Below, one piece after another: positions 1 through 7,208 of a stretch of 52,730 bases of DNA; within the stretch, counting starts at the first letter, position 1; each line of letters opens with the position of its first letter. Under the pieces are notes generated by a model that made no database searches, was not told the DNA's origin, and saw only the letters and a list, made by a program, of their open reading frames with translations. Source of the stretch: Nostoc sp. NMS7 (GTDB lineage Bacteria; Cyanobacteriota; Cyanobacteriia; Cyanobacteriales; Nostocaceae); contig NZ_JABXKJ010000211.1 in assembly GCF_017115085.1 (NCBI RefSeq), positions 1 through 52,730 on the forward strand, in the 5' to 3' direction. A program made the translations under genes and the position numbers.

Positions 1-203
1 GTAGGAGGTAAGCGTTCCGCAAGGTTGGCAACGCCATCGCGTATTTGTTCCTCTACGCCGATTTGTAAGGCTTGATTGGCGGCCGTTGTATCACTACCGC
101 CAGAGACAGCAACATCGATTTCTAGTTTACCTTCATCGTTAACGGCGATCGCTACCAGGTTTCCTTCTGCCGTAAGTCCGCCTATCAATCTTGGATTGCT
201 CAC
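1..203 (-). CDS. Small phage protein downstream of the tail genes (5' part; continues across the window ends)
   Basis: Starts with GTG at 203; the start overlaps the stop of the upstream gene (GTGA), showing translational coupling. The first 67 residues read VSNPRLIGGLTAEGN... and have the look of small phage structural or assembly proteins (a GLT-x-EG opening followed by a Val/Asp-rich strand). It runs off base 1 in an open frame. If the window is circular, the frame continues exactly into 52730-52664 and gives an 89-residue protein ending at the TAA there. Family not recognised; a tail assembly role is inferred only from position after the tube gene. Confidence 0.7.
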   Translation of the reverse strand, partial: MSNPRLIGGLTAEGNLVAIAVNDEGKLEIDVAVSGGSDTTAANQALQIGVEEQIRDGVANLAERLPP

Positions 204-805
204 AAATTAAATCCCGCTTTCTTTAATTGCTCAAACCCTTGCTGTTCTTCAAACATTTTCAAATCTTGCTCCCGTTGCAACTCCTCTATTGCAACATTCC
301 CCCGCAAACGATCGCCCACCTGTTTGGTTAATGCTGCTAATTGTTTCGGCGATCGAGTTTTAGTTAGATACTCAATTTGGGTAGAGTTGGGAAGCAGTAA
401 TAATTCTGCGAGTACGTCAATCTCAAAATCGTTTGAAGTAACCCTTACTTCCTTTCTTCCACTTCCGACTTCCGACTTCTCATAGTCATATCCCATAAGT
501 AATTCCAAGCCTGAGATCCAAAAGTCACCTCTACTCTCAGCAGCTATGAAAAAACTATGGCGAGATGCGGAAGACAGTACACTGGGGTCGAAGTTTGGTT
601 GCAGGCGATCGCCTATCTTCTGGTAGTAGGGAGCGTAATTTTCATACAATACGGCATCGGCTTCTACAAGGTGATGATGAGGGAGAAGTCGCACTCGGTT
701 GAGGAGTTCCAAATGGTAGGCACGGGCAATCGGCGCTAATTCTAGGCTGGGTGCAGCAACTAAGAAAAAGTCGTCATGAGTATCCAATCGCCGAAAGCCT
801 AACAC
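200..805 (-). CDS. Putative tail assembly protein, unknown family
   Basis: 201 residues with a GTG start at 805 that overlaps the stop of the tail tube gene (GTGTTAG). The protein is soluble, acidic in the middle and ends in a charged helical segment rich in Glu, Gln and Lys (about residues 150-201). No motif was recognised. In long-tailed phages the slot after the tail tube usually holds assembly chaperones, so a chaperone-like or assembly role is a positional inference. It is coupled by a 4-base overlap to the next gene. Confidence 0.7.
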   Translation of the reverse strand: MLGFRRLDTHDDFFLVAAPSLELAPIARAYHLELLNRVRLLPHHHLVEADAVLYENYAPYYQKIGDRLQPNFDPSVLSSASRHSFFIAAESRGDFWISGLELLMGYDYEKSEVGSGRKEVRVTSNDFEIDVLAELLLLPNSTQIEYLTKTRSPKQLAALTKQVGDRLRGNVAIEELQREQDLKMFEEQQGFEQLKKAGFNL

Positions 806-1614
806 GCTACTTGCTGGTTGGTGTAATAGAACTGATATCCCAAGCCAGTACCGTCGTTAGGATCAGGGAGAACCCGCAACTTAACTTCTCTTTTTGGATC
901 TGTCCCCAACTGCCCTGCGGGAAGCCTTGAACAGTTCCGCGCTTGGAATCCCGCGAAGTTCCCGTTAAAATCAATCCCCGCCGCTTTAACTGCCACCACA
1001 TCCAAGAGTTGGGCGGTGATTATTGTAGCTTTCGCAAACGTACAGGGCACCCAGCCCCGAATTGTAGACCCTGTTGCCGCTAAGGTATCACTGAGGGTAA
1101 TTCCCAAGCTTGCCCCAACTGTAATTTGATCTCCAGTGGGGGCAGATGCAACGATCGCCACTTGCTTTGCAAGCTTTGTTGTGGGGTCAATATAATAAAT
1201 CTCAGGGTGTGTGTTCGCATCTTGAACCGTTACCTCAAAACCCGCAGTTCCAGTTACACGAGCAGCGATCGCGGTCGTATTCATCACAGCTTCAAAATAA
1301 ACGAACCCATCAACGTCGTCAGCCGATGCTAGCAACCGCCCGTGAGTAAAGGTATCAAGTTCTGGCGCACCAACGGAAAATTCTAATGATATTTCTGGTT
1401 TGAATCCTTGAATATAGGTAAAAGCCACAACACTTTCACCCTTACAAGAAACGTCTTCCAATTCCTTTAAATCTTCATTTTGGGCAATTGTTAAAGTCGT
1501 GGGTGCGACAATAACCGGGAAGGGAATCAACACAGGACTATTAGAAATAATTGCCTGTCTTGAAAGTGAAATCCTCGAAACAGTTCTCAGTCCATACTTG
1601 CTATCAACTGACAT
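799..1614 (-). CDS. Probable major tail (tube) protein
   Basis: 271 residues, directly after the gp37-type tail terminator gene, which is the usual place for the tail tube. The sequence is beta-rich with many Thr, Val, Ala and Gly, includes a GFKPEISLEF segment near residues 70-80 of the kind found in tube proteins, and has no membrane segments. No separate sheath gene precedes it, so a non-contractile (siphovirus) tail is favoured. It would polymerise around the tape measure encoded at 35403-40073 on the other strand. The assignment is by composition and gene order, not by a diagnostic motif. Confidence 0.6.
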   Translation of the reverse strand: MSVDSKYGLRTVSRISLSRQAIISNSPVLIPFPVIVAPTTLTIAQNEDLKELEDVSCKGESVVAFTYIQGFKPEISLEFSVGAPELDTFTHGRLLASADDVDGFVYFEAVMNTTAIAARVTGTAGFEVTVQDANTHPEIYYIDPTTKLAKQVAIVASAPTGDQITVGASLGITLSDTLAATGSTIRGWVPCTFAKATIITAQLLDVVAVKAAGIDFNGNFAGFQARNCSRLPAGQLGTDPKREVKLRVLPDPNDGTGLGYQFYYTNQQVAC

Positions 1615-1615
1615 A

Positions 1616-2035
1616 TTATTTAACCAAAACGCAGGGAACAGTTAAACTAACAACGTAAAAATAAATACCACTATCGTTTTTTGCAAAGCGATCGCTCTCT
1701 AAATAAGTTTCTCCAATTACGCCACTGACACATGGGTGAAAGCCCATTAATAGATTTTCGATATCTTCAACCAGAGCGATCGCTTTATCTTCATTCCGAA
1801 AATCCTTAATTTCAATTGCTACCTGAAAAGAGCGATTTACTGATTGCAGTCCAACTGATTGAATCGTATCGGGTGGGGTGAAAGTACCGGAGGTGTAGCC
1901 AATTCTTAGAGTGTAGTCACTGGTAATTTGAGCAGCGCTTCCAGCTTTTCCGTCGCTGTCATCTACGACTATCCGCGCTCTGTCAGATAGGGGTTGAAGT
2001 TGAGAGGCGATCGCTTGTTTGATTTCAATTAGCAT
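1616..2035 (-). CDS. Gp37-family protein (Mu-like), probable tail terminator
   Basis: 139 residues. The pattern fits the Mu gp37 family: an N-terminal helix that begins with a run like EIKQAIASQL, a middle strand segment ending in FQVAIEIKDFRN, then a helix with an I-ENLL-GF-P signature and a C-terminal strand (IYFYVVSLTVPC). Family members sit between head-tail connectors and the tube and are thought to cap or join the tail. The start ATG overlaps the upstream gene by 11 bases; the stop lies one base before the tube gene. Placement and signature agree. Confidence 0.75.
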   Translation of the reverse strand: MLIEIKQAIASQLQPLSDRARIVVDDSDGKAGSAAQITSDYTLRIGYTSGTFTPPDTIQSVGLQSVNRSFQVAIEIKDFRNEDKAIALVEDIENLLMGFHPCVSGVIGETYLESDRFAKNDSGIYFYVVSLTVPCVLVK

Positions 2036-2228
2036 CTGAACGCTGAGGCACAGGAGGGATTAGAAAAAGACTATTTCCTATAACCTTAAAGTCCCATGTT
2101 TCACCATCTACATTTTGAGGATGGATATAAAAGCTGATGGAACCATCTTCGGAATGATTGACCCGTAGTGCAAAATCTACTGTTTTATCTTTATGATTGC
2201 GAAAAAAATCTTCTAGTGAGGGAGACAC
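2025..2228 (-). CDS. Small hypothetical protein in connector region
   Basis: 67 residues, ATG at 2228, two bases after the stop of the preceding Acb2-like gene and overlapping the gp37-type gene by 11 bases. It contains a short DNA-independent looking beta fold (SISFYIHPQNVDG, WDFKVIGNSLFLIPP). No family recognised. Tight packing with both neighbours supports it as a real gene of the structural operon. Confidence 0.6.
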   Translation of the reverse strand: MSPSLEDFFRNHKDKTVDFALRVNHSEDGSISFYIHPQNVDGETWDFKVIGNSLFLIPPVPQRSDAN

Positions 2229-2230
2229 AG

Positions 2231-2479
2231 CTAATTCCCCTTTTCTATATTTTGTCTAATTTCATCAACAGTGGCACCTTGATTAGCAAACATACGCGCT
2301 TGTTGAACTGCAAAAATAGCGTATTGCTTAGTTACCTCATCTTCAATTTCAGTATCAATTGCCTTAGCAAATTCCAGTGCAAGAGCATTGATGCGATCAT
2401 ATTTACGGACGCGATCGCTACCTGGGATTGGAGGGTGATAACGAAAATATTCTTCTATAGGGATAGGGACTTGTGACAT
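2231..2479 (-). CDS. Acb2-like small helical protein (candidate anti-CBASS cyclic-nucleotide sponge)
   Basis: 82 residues, almost entirely helical. It carries the pattern seen in the phage Acb2/Tad1-hairpin family: FRYHPP near residues 12-17, then Y-x-x-I-x-x-x-A-x-x-x-A-x-x-I, an acidic Asp/Glu turn, and a second helix with an A-x-x-QARMFANQGA ending (family consensus M-x-AN-x-x-I/A). Acb2 proteins sequester the cyclic di- and trinucleotides that activate CBASS defence, and in Mu/B3-like phages the gene lies among head genes, as here, between the gp36-type and gp37-type genes. The stop of the upstream gene abuts its ATG at 2479. Identification is by eye from motif spacing only; another small helical structural protein is the alternative. 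Confidence 0.55.
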   Translation of the reverse strand: MSQVPIPIEEYFRYHPPIPGSDRVRKYDRINALALEFAKAIDTEIEDEVTKQYAIFAVQQARMFANQGATVDEIRQNIEKGN

Positions 2480-2955
2480 CAGTACAACCTTAATCTTTGT
2501 TCTGTAAAACTCGGTCTTTCTTCACTCGGAATATAAGAAGCTGACCAATCATTTAAGGTAAAGCCTCGGTCATCAACTAAAGCATTTGTTGCCGTCCTTT
2601 GTGCGATCGCTACTCCTTCATTTGTCACCAACAGCATCACACCTTTCTCAATATCCTTGAGACGAGCGATCGCATTGGTGTAGCGGGTGGCATATTGCTC
2701 AGGAGCATTATTTTTGGCTAGCCGGTACCAAGCAATATCAATGCAGTAGATTTTGAGAATATCGGGAATCGGAACAACGGGAATATTGTAACGAGTCGCT
2801 AAATAGGAATTGATTTCGCCGCTTGCAGTATCAAGTATCTGGGAGAGGCGATCGCTGTTAACCGTAGTAGCTGAGGGGTTATCAAGATTTGTTAACTGGA
2901 TTGTCTCTTGAGTCTCCACCTCATTTTCAAAGTCAAGAGGAGTGGCATATTGCAT
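2479..2955 (-). CDS. gp36-type (DUF1320) head-tail connector
   Basis: 158 residues. It begins MQYATPLDFENEVE and continues with L-x-x-IL-x-x-ASGEINSYLATRYNIPV, the classic DUF1320/Mu gp36 signature, followed by a helix with I-x-x-YCIDIAWYRL. These proteins form a connector ring between portal and tail. A good ribosome site (AAGGAG) is formed by the last codons of the upstream small gene, eight bases before its ATG. The protein is of normal family length, apart from a slightly extended C-terminus. Confidence 0.85.
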   Translation of the reverse strand: MQYATPLDFENEVETQETIQLTNLDNPSATTVNSDRLSQILDTASGEINSYLATRYNIPVVPIPDILKIYCIDIAWYRLAKNNAPEQYATRYTNAIARLKDIEKGVMLLVTNEGVAIAQRTATNALVDDRGFTLNDWSASYIPSEERPSFTEQRLRLY

Positions 2956-2957
2956 GA

Positions 2958-3131
2958 TTACTCCTTGGTTTTTATGGGAGTGAGAATTATGGTTGCCCTT
3001 TTAACCGCGCCTAATTCTAGAAGTTCCTTAGCTTGCCTTTCATCAAGTTCTAAAGTATCTCCAATTTCATAAGGTTGATTATTATGATTAATCCTCTCTA
3101 TCGCCTCGTAAGTAGCTGTGGGTAATGCCAT
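2958..3131 (-). CDS. Small Mu-like protein (FluMu/HI1506 N-terminal type)
   Basis: 57 residues beginning MALPTATYEAI. It contains YEIGDTLELDERQAKELLELGAV, split here as a G-D-x-L-x-L strand followed by A-x-x-LL-x-x-GAV; this strand-helix unit is typical of small proteins that lie between capsid and gp36 genes in Mu-like phages. It is too short for many gene callers but has an ATG, a stop that supplies the ribosome site for the next gene, and a matching family position. Confidence 0.7.
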   Translation of the reverse strand: MALPTATYEAIERINHNNQPYEIGDTLELDERQAKELLELGAVKRATIILTPIKTKE

Positions 3132-3136
3132 AAAGT

Positions 3137-3157
3137 TGAGTAATGAGTAATGAGTGA
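3137..3157. repeat. Heptad repeat TGAGTAA, copy 1
   Basis: Three units of TGAGTAA/TGAGTGA in the spacer just after the major capsid gene. The same heptad occurs in the two other spacers of the capsid block (4131-4213 and 4941-4969). Confidence 0.85.
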
Positions 3158-3180
3158 ACTATTATTTTTCTTTCAGCTTC

Positions 3181-4122
3181 CTAAATAACATTTTGAAACA
3201 AGAATCCTGCACCGGGGAAGGTAATGACTGGATCGCGTTCTGCTTTGACTGGGAAATACCAAGTTTCTTCGTTCTCACCCCAGTAAGCAGGAAGGGCGAT
3301 CGGAAAACCCTTGAGAGAGTATGTATAGCCAAAACTAGGGGTGATTATATTTGGCGTGGGGCTAGGGTTTACATAACCCAGCCAAAACTGATTCGCTAGG
3401 ATGTCAACTTTTATTCCTGAAGTAGGATCGATAACCAAAGCTGTTGCAATGCCAAGGTTCTCTAGATTCCAATATCGCTTAAGCATATCGGTAGTTAGAG
3501 AATTGTCATTGGTGTATTTGAACTGATCCCTAATGTCAGGATGCACATCTAACGCATCAAAAATACCAGAGCTAAAAATAGCTGTATTTGGGTATTTCCC
3601 TATAGCTTTTCTAATCGCCTGCTTGCCAACATTAATTGCAGTCTTGGGGGATGAAGCTGCGCTTGACCATTGGGAAGTGCCACTTAAGACTACTTTGAAT
3701 AAAGTTGAATAAGCATTTGGATCACTCAGCAATGTTAGCTGATCGTATTCAAGCCGTAAGTCAATTGTTTGCTTGGCTAAATCGACCGTCATCAGCTGCA
3801 AATCAATTGGTACTTGATTTGCTTGCACTTCCTCCAAAAATTCAATTGGTAATTCACCCTCAATCTTGTCTTGATAAAGGGTGTATTTATCAGAGCTATA
3901 TGTCAGGGCACGCCGCTTGGTACGAGCGCCTGGGGCGCGGCGAGTATCAATTAGCGCGAAAGCGTCATCGCCAAAACGAATAATCCGCCCTGATCGCACC
4001 GAGACTGGAACAGTAGGAAACGCTAAATTACCAACATAATCGCCTTGGGATGGGCCAAGCTGAACTTGCTTAGTAAGAATGGGGTCGATGACCCGTGCTT
4101 GATCTAGATTTAAAATTGCCAC
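3181..4122 (-). CDS. Major capsid protein
   Basis: 313 residues, GTG start at 4122. The N-terminus has the pattern of HK97-fold capsid proteins of the gpE/Mu-like type: DPILTKQVQLG, then GNLAFPTVPVSVRSG and a segment ending in FGDDAF, and the C-terminus contains SFGYTYSLKGFP, W and an aromatic strand WYFPVKAERDP. It follows the protease and decoration genes and precedes the connector genes, as in Mu-like phages. It would form the icosahedral shell. It lacks an obvious Shine-Dalgarno sequence; the upstream spacer is filled by TGAGTAA repeats, which is odd for the most abundant virion protein. Confidence 0.88.
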   Translation of the reverse strand: MAILNLDQARVIDPILTKQVQLGPSQGDYVGNLAFPTVPVSVRSGRIIRFGDDAFALIDTRRAPGARTKRRALTYSSDKYTLYQDKIEGELPIEFLEEVQANQVPIDLQLMTVDLAKQTIDLRLEYDQLTLLSDPNAYSTLFKVVLSGTSQWSSAASSPKTAINVGKQAIRKAIGKYPNTAIFSSGIFDALDVHPDIRDQFKYTNDNSLTTDMLKRYWNLENLGIATALVIDPTSGIKVDILANQFWLGYVNPSPTPNIITPSFGYTYSLKGFPIALPAYWGENEETWYFPVKAERDPVITFPGAGFLFQNVI

Positions 4123-4130
4123 TTATTTAA

Positions 4131-4229
4131 TGAGTAATGAGTGATGAGTAATGAGTAATGAGTAGTGATGAAGGAATAATGAGTAAGAAGTTTTACTCAT
4201 TACTTCTTACTCATTACTTATTCCTTCGG
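4131..4229. repeat. TGAGTAA repeat tract with long hairpin
   Basis: Spacer between decoration and capsid genes. It starts with about five TGAGTAA-type units and then forms an imperfect inverted repeat: GAAGGAATAATGAGTAAGAA at about 4170-4189 pairs with the reverse complement near 4204-4227, with a 4-base bulge. As RNA this would be a long stem a short way upstream of the capsid start; it could modulate or protect the capsid message, or be a passive cyanobacterial short tandem repeat. Confidence 0.8.
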
Positions 4230-4925
4230 TTAGAATTTCCCTTCTCTAGTAATAAAAATTTCAATAGTATTGCCAGTAGTCCCCGCAGCTTTAGCACGGG
4301 CGAAAATAAATTGTCCTGCGGTAGTTGCGGTGATTAATTGGCCATTCGCGTTAGGAGTTAAAGGATCACCAATAGCCACCGTGCCGCCGATTTGAGCAAT
4401 AGTTGTTCCACTTGTGGCGATCGCCACTGGGGTTCCAGAAGTGGCCGCATATCGGGCAATTCCATAAATAGCAACCCCTACTGTGCTAACTTGAGCGCCT
4501 GTGTAATCTACTGCTAAATTAGCTCCAACTGCCCCAGACGCTGTAATTACATCATTTTGGTGGGGTTCTCTGGTAATGAAAACCTCGATGAATTGTCCTG
4601 CCGCCGATGCAGCTTGTTTGGCACGAGCAAAGGCTGACTCACCGGACTTAGCCTTAATTACTTGTCCAAAAGCATCAATCTTCAGTGGATCTCCCAGTGC
4701 GATCGCTCCCCCGGTTCGGGCGACAGTCGTACCCAGCACCGCAACTGCAAAATATTCACCAATAATACTGATATCGCTGGTGGCAATCCCCAGGACAGGA
4801 ACCCCAAGAGATGAAATTTGGTTGCCTGCATAATCAACAGCCAGTCCCACTGATATCGGGGTCAGTGCCTTGAGGGAGTGGTCGTCAATGGATTTAGAAG
4901 CTACTTGAAATGCGGTTAAGGCCAT
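4230..4925 (-). CDS. Capsid decoration protein (DUF2190-like), internally duplicated
   Basis: 231 residues made of two homologous halves. Each half has LAVDY-x-G-x-Q-(I/V)S, a GIA segment, GTT-(V/I)A, IGG/AIALGDPL, an A-x-GQ-(V/L)I strand and ends with (I)E-(V/I)FITRE; the halves cover about residues 25-120 and 133-228. This beta-rich Ala/Gly/Thr composition and the position between protease and capsid match DUF2190-type decoration proteins, which normally have a single domain of about 110 residues. The tandem duplication is the unusual point. It probably binds the outside of the capsid. Confidence 0.75.
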   Translation of the reverse strand: MALTAFQVASKSIDDHSLKALTPISVGLAVDYAGNQISSLGVPVLGIATSDISIIGEYFAVAVLGTTVARTGGAIALGDPLKIDAFGQVIKAKSGESAFARAKQAASAAGQFIEVFITREPHQNDVITASGAVGANLAVDYTGAQVSTVGVAIYGIARYAATSGTPVAIATSGTTIAQIGGTVAIGDPLTPNANGQLITATTAGQFIFARAKAAGTTGNTIEIFITREGKF

Positions 4926-4940
4926 AAAAGGAAGTGCTGT

Positions 4941-4969
4941 ATGAGTTATGAGTTATGAGTTATGAGTAA
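4941..4969. repeat. Heptad repeat ATGAGTT/ATGAGTA, copy 3
   Basis: Four tandem units in the spacer between the protease and decoration genes; same family as the repeats at 3137 and 4131. Confidence 0.85.
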
Positions 4970-4985
4970 AAACTTACTACTCCGT

Positions 4986-6455
4986 TCATCGCATACTTGC
5001 TTCCAATGCTTGATTCCAATCAGTTTGGTTATTGCGGTCGAGTTTATGGGATTCGCAGTAGGCGATCGCCTTGATGTAAATCTTATTACTGTCCCCATCG
5101 ACGCTGTATCCGGCGGGTGCGCTGAAACTAGCAGGGCTTGGCGCAGTTTCTCTTACTACAATGTCTTCAGAGAAGTTCCAAGCTTTGCGACTAGCGTAAT
5201 CTGTCATTAGCGCCTGACGTGGGGTTTTCTTACCCAATGATTCTGAAAACTCAATTTCTGTCGTATTAGGGGTGTTAAGCAAAAGAGTTATAGTATCTTC
5301 CCGGCGACCCGAAACTAATTTTCCTTCCTTGACTAATCCCTCAACAAAACTGGAAACTTCTTGGTGTTCTAGGGCACGTTCGCGGTTTGTCAGTGCCTCC
5401 TCACGCGCTGCAAGGTCAGCTGCTTTTTGCTCTAACTCTTCACTCATATCAGTGGAATCATCCTCATCCGAATCAGAATCACTTGCGAAAACTTTATCCA
5501 AAGCTTTTTTCTGCTTGGCGTTAGGCACTTTTCCTGATTGGCAAATATCAGATACTTCTTGGGGCGTTAGTCCAGATTCTTTTGCCACCTCGGCAAGAGT
5601 CATGCCCGATTTTTTCAGTATTGCTTTGTAATCAGTCATTTCATTTTCCTCGTACCCCACAGATGGATCGTCGTCGTCATCGTCATCATCGTCATCAGCA
5701 TCTTGTTGCAACTGGGCTACCTGCATCTGCAATTGGAGAATTTGCTGGTCTTTCATCGCATCCCTTGTTGCAGCATCCCGCAATGCGGCAATCTGATCAG
5801 CCGGCAAGACTCTATTTGCCGTCTCTAGATCCTCAGAATCGATCATATTTTCTCGTAGAAGCTGAAAAAGGTCAGCGGTGATTACCCAAGGGGATTGGGG
5901 GGAGCTTACATACATACCAAAGCTGATTACTCCTTCTTCGTTATCTTGAAAATTGATTGCATAAGACTCAAATTCCCCTGCCTCACACCAGTCTGAGGGC
6001 GGCTCTGGGGGAGGAGCTAAACCCTTACAAGCTGGGGGAGTTGTCCCCAACCCTGCGATATGGCGCAAACTCCACTTGCCTGGATACGGATTATTGGGGC
6101 TATTGGGAAGATAGAAACTTGAACTAAATGAGTGAATTTGTTTATCACGCACCCACTGGGCAAAGTCACGCGATATTTTTTCAAACCCCGCGTACAGGCG
6201 ATCGCCTACTCGTCTCAGCGAACTTGGGATGCCGTGACATAATTCTTTAGATTTGGATACTGTTTTGTCCGTGTAATTCCCTATGTCATGTCCCAAATTC
6301 CCACTAACTATTAATGGGGCGCGGAAAGCTTCAGGGTTATACGAATCGACAACCTCTTGTAGATACTCAGGTGTAATTGTGGTGGAAACTCCATTTGATG
6401 CTGGTCGAGTTCCCGCCAAAAATATTTCTACTTCATACAAGTTAGAGGTTGCCAA
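4986..6455 (-). CDS. Mu gpI-like head maturation protease with fused scaffold
   Basis: 489 residues, TTG start at 6455 (an in-frame stop lies three codons upstream). The N-terminal 170 residues fit Mu-like I protease: EIFLAGTRP, a conserved GH (GHDIG), DRLYAGFEKISRDFAQWV and a catalytic-type Ser cluster SFSSSFYLP followed by LRHIAGLGTTPPA. The middle has a coiled coil (about 235-260) and a run of ten Asp (near 264-273). The C-terminal half holds a small helix-turn-helix-like stretch (LAEVAKESGLTPQEV) and a long Glu/Ala coiled coil of scaffold type. In Mu the protease and scaffold are nested products of one gene; here an internal start such as the ATG of EMTDYKAIL could give a separate scaffold. 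It cleaves head proteins during maturation. Confidence 0.82.
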   Translation of the reverse strand: MATSNLYEVEIFLAGTRPASNGVSTTITPEYLQEVVDSYNPEAFRAPLIVSGNLGHDIGNYTDKTVSKSKELCHGIPSSLRRVGDRLYAGFEKISRDFAQWVRDKQIHSFSSSFYLPNSPNNPYPGKWSLRHIAGLGTTPPACKGLAPPPEPPSDWCEAGEFESYAINFQDNEEGVISFGMYVSSPQSPWVITADLFQLLRENMIDSEDLETANRVLPADQIAALRDAATRDAMKDQQILQLQMQVAQLQQDADDDDDDDDDDPSVGYEENEMTDYKAILKKSGMTLAEVAKESGLTPQEVSDICQSGKVPNAKQKKALDKVFASDSDSDEDDSTDMSEELEQKAADLAAREEALTNRERALEHQEVSSFVEGLVKEGKLVSGRREDTITLLLNTPNTTEIEFSESLGKKTPRQALMTDYASRKAWNFSEDIVVRETAPSPASFSAPAGYSVDGDSNKIYIKAIAYCESHKLDRNNQTDWNQALEASMR

Positions 6456-6515
6456 TGTTACTTAGTTATCAGTTGCCAGTTTTGCTTAAAATAGCCTAAT
6501 AGCGGTTATCTTGAA

Positions 6516-6527
6516 AAGGATATCCTT
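6516..6527. promoter_or_regulatory. 12-bp palindrome upstream of XRE regulator
   Basis: AAGGATATCCTT is a perfect palindrome 21 bases before the GTG of the regulator, and a partial second copy (TATCCTTCC) follows it. It is a plausible autoregulatory operator, although no clear -35/-10 pair was seen around it. Confidence 0.4.
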
Positions 6528-6547
6528 CTATCCTTCCTATAGTTGCA

Positions 6548-6799
6548 GTGCCTAAAATTACAGAGTATCTGCCATGCGTTACGTTAAAGCAGGTGAGACT
6601 TCAAAAAAAACTAACCCAAACCGAGTTAGCTATTCTGCTAATCCAGTCTGGGCATCATATTAATAGTAATTTTATTAGTAGGTTTGAGTCAGGACACAGC
6701 AGACCTTGGCCTGCTGCGAGGAAGGCGATCGCTTCTGTATTAGAAATGAGTGAGTTTGAATTATTCCCAGAATACCAACAACAAACCCCTCTGGATTGA
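6548..6799 (+). CDS. XRE-family helix-turn-helix regulator
   Basis: 83 residues, GTG start. Residues 12-70 form a Cro/CI-type helix-turn-helix: LKQVRLQKKLTQTELA, an unusual five-residue longer turn, then NSNFISRFESGHSRPWPAARKAIASVLEMS. It lies on the opposite strand inside the leftward head operon, between the protease and the mini X gene. It could be a local repressor of late transcription or a phage immunity regulator. The 211-base region after it contains weak hairpins (for example AAACCC/GGGTTT at 6863-6888) and no gene that I can support. Confidence 0.78.
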   Translation: MPKITEYLPCVTLKQVRLQKKLTQTELAILLIQSGHHINSNFISRFESGHSRPWPAARKAIASVLEMSEFELFPEYQQQTPLD

Positions 6800-7010
6800 C
6801 TGCCGTAGCAGTTCGCAGAAGGGTTATGCATGAAGATTGTCTAGGTTGTAATCGTCATGCAAAAACCCCTCAGTTTTCTTTAGGGTTTGCGGTTTATATA
6901 TCGTTTTGTAATGCAGTTAGTACAGCACGGCGTAAATAGATAATCAGGGAAAAACTGGCAATACAAGCTTTTTAACTTTCGCCTTGCGGTACTAGGCTTC
7001 TTGTACGGAA

Positions 7011-7208
7011 TCACACCTTTTTCTTTGCATCAATGCCATCCTGATAGCCTTTCTCCAACAGAGATTTTAACTGCTGTCCTGCTTCATCAAATTCTAAATA
7101 TCGAAGCGATCGCACTAATTCAAAGGGTACTAGCTCCTCTGCAAAGTTGAGGCTATTAGAGGCGATCGCGTGTTCTCTTAAATTTTGAAATAGGTTAGTT
7201 AATAGCAT
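7011..7208 (-). CDS. Mini X protein: N-terminal domain only
   Basis: 65 residues that align with the first 65 residues of the X family: LFQNLREHA matches LFLNLHNHR, LRYLEFDEAGQQLKSLLEKGYQDGI matches LFPLNFDEQGNQIKQILEKRYTDGI (compared in parts). It lacks the Cys motif and any C-terminal effector. The ATG overlaps the stop of the F-like gene (TAATG), so the two are co-translated. It could be a remnant of a full X gene, or a functional short form that competes for or caps the site in the virion where X proteins bind. Confidence 0.7.
   Translation of the reverse strand: MLLTNLFQNLREHAIASNSLNFAEELVPFELVRSLRYLEFDEAGQQLKSLLEKGYQDGIDAKKKV

Noticed and set aside
4131..4213. Repeat tract resembling a CRISPR array
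   Set aside because: Units are 7 bases long with no spacers; this is a short tandem repeat.
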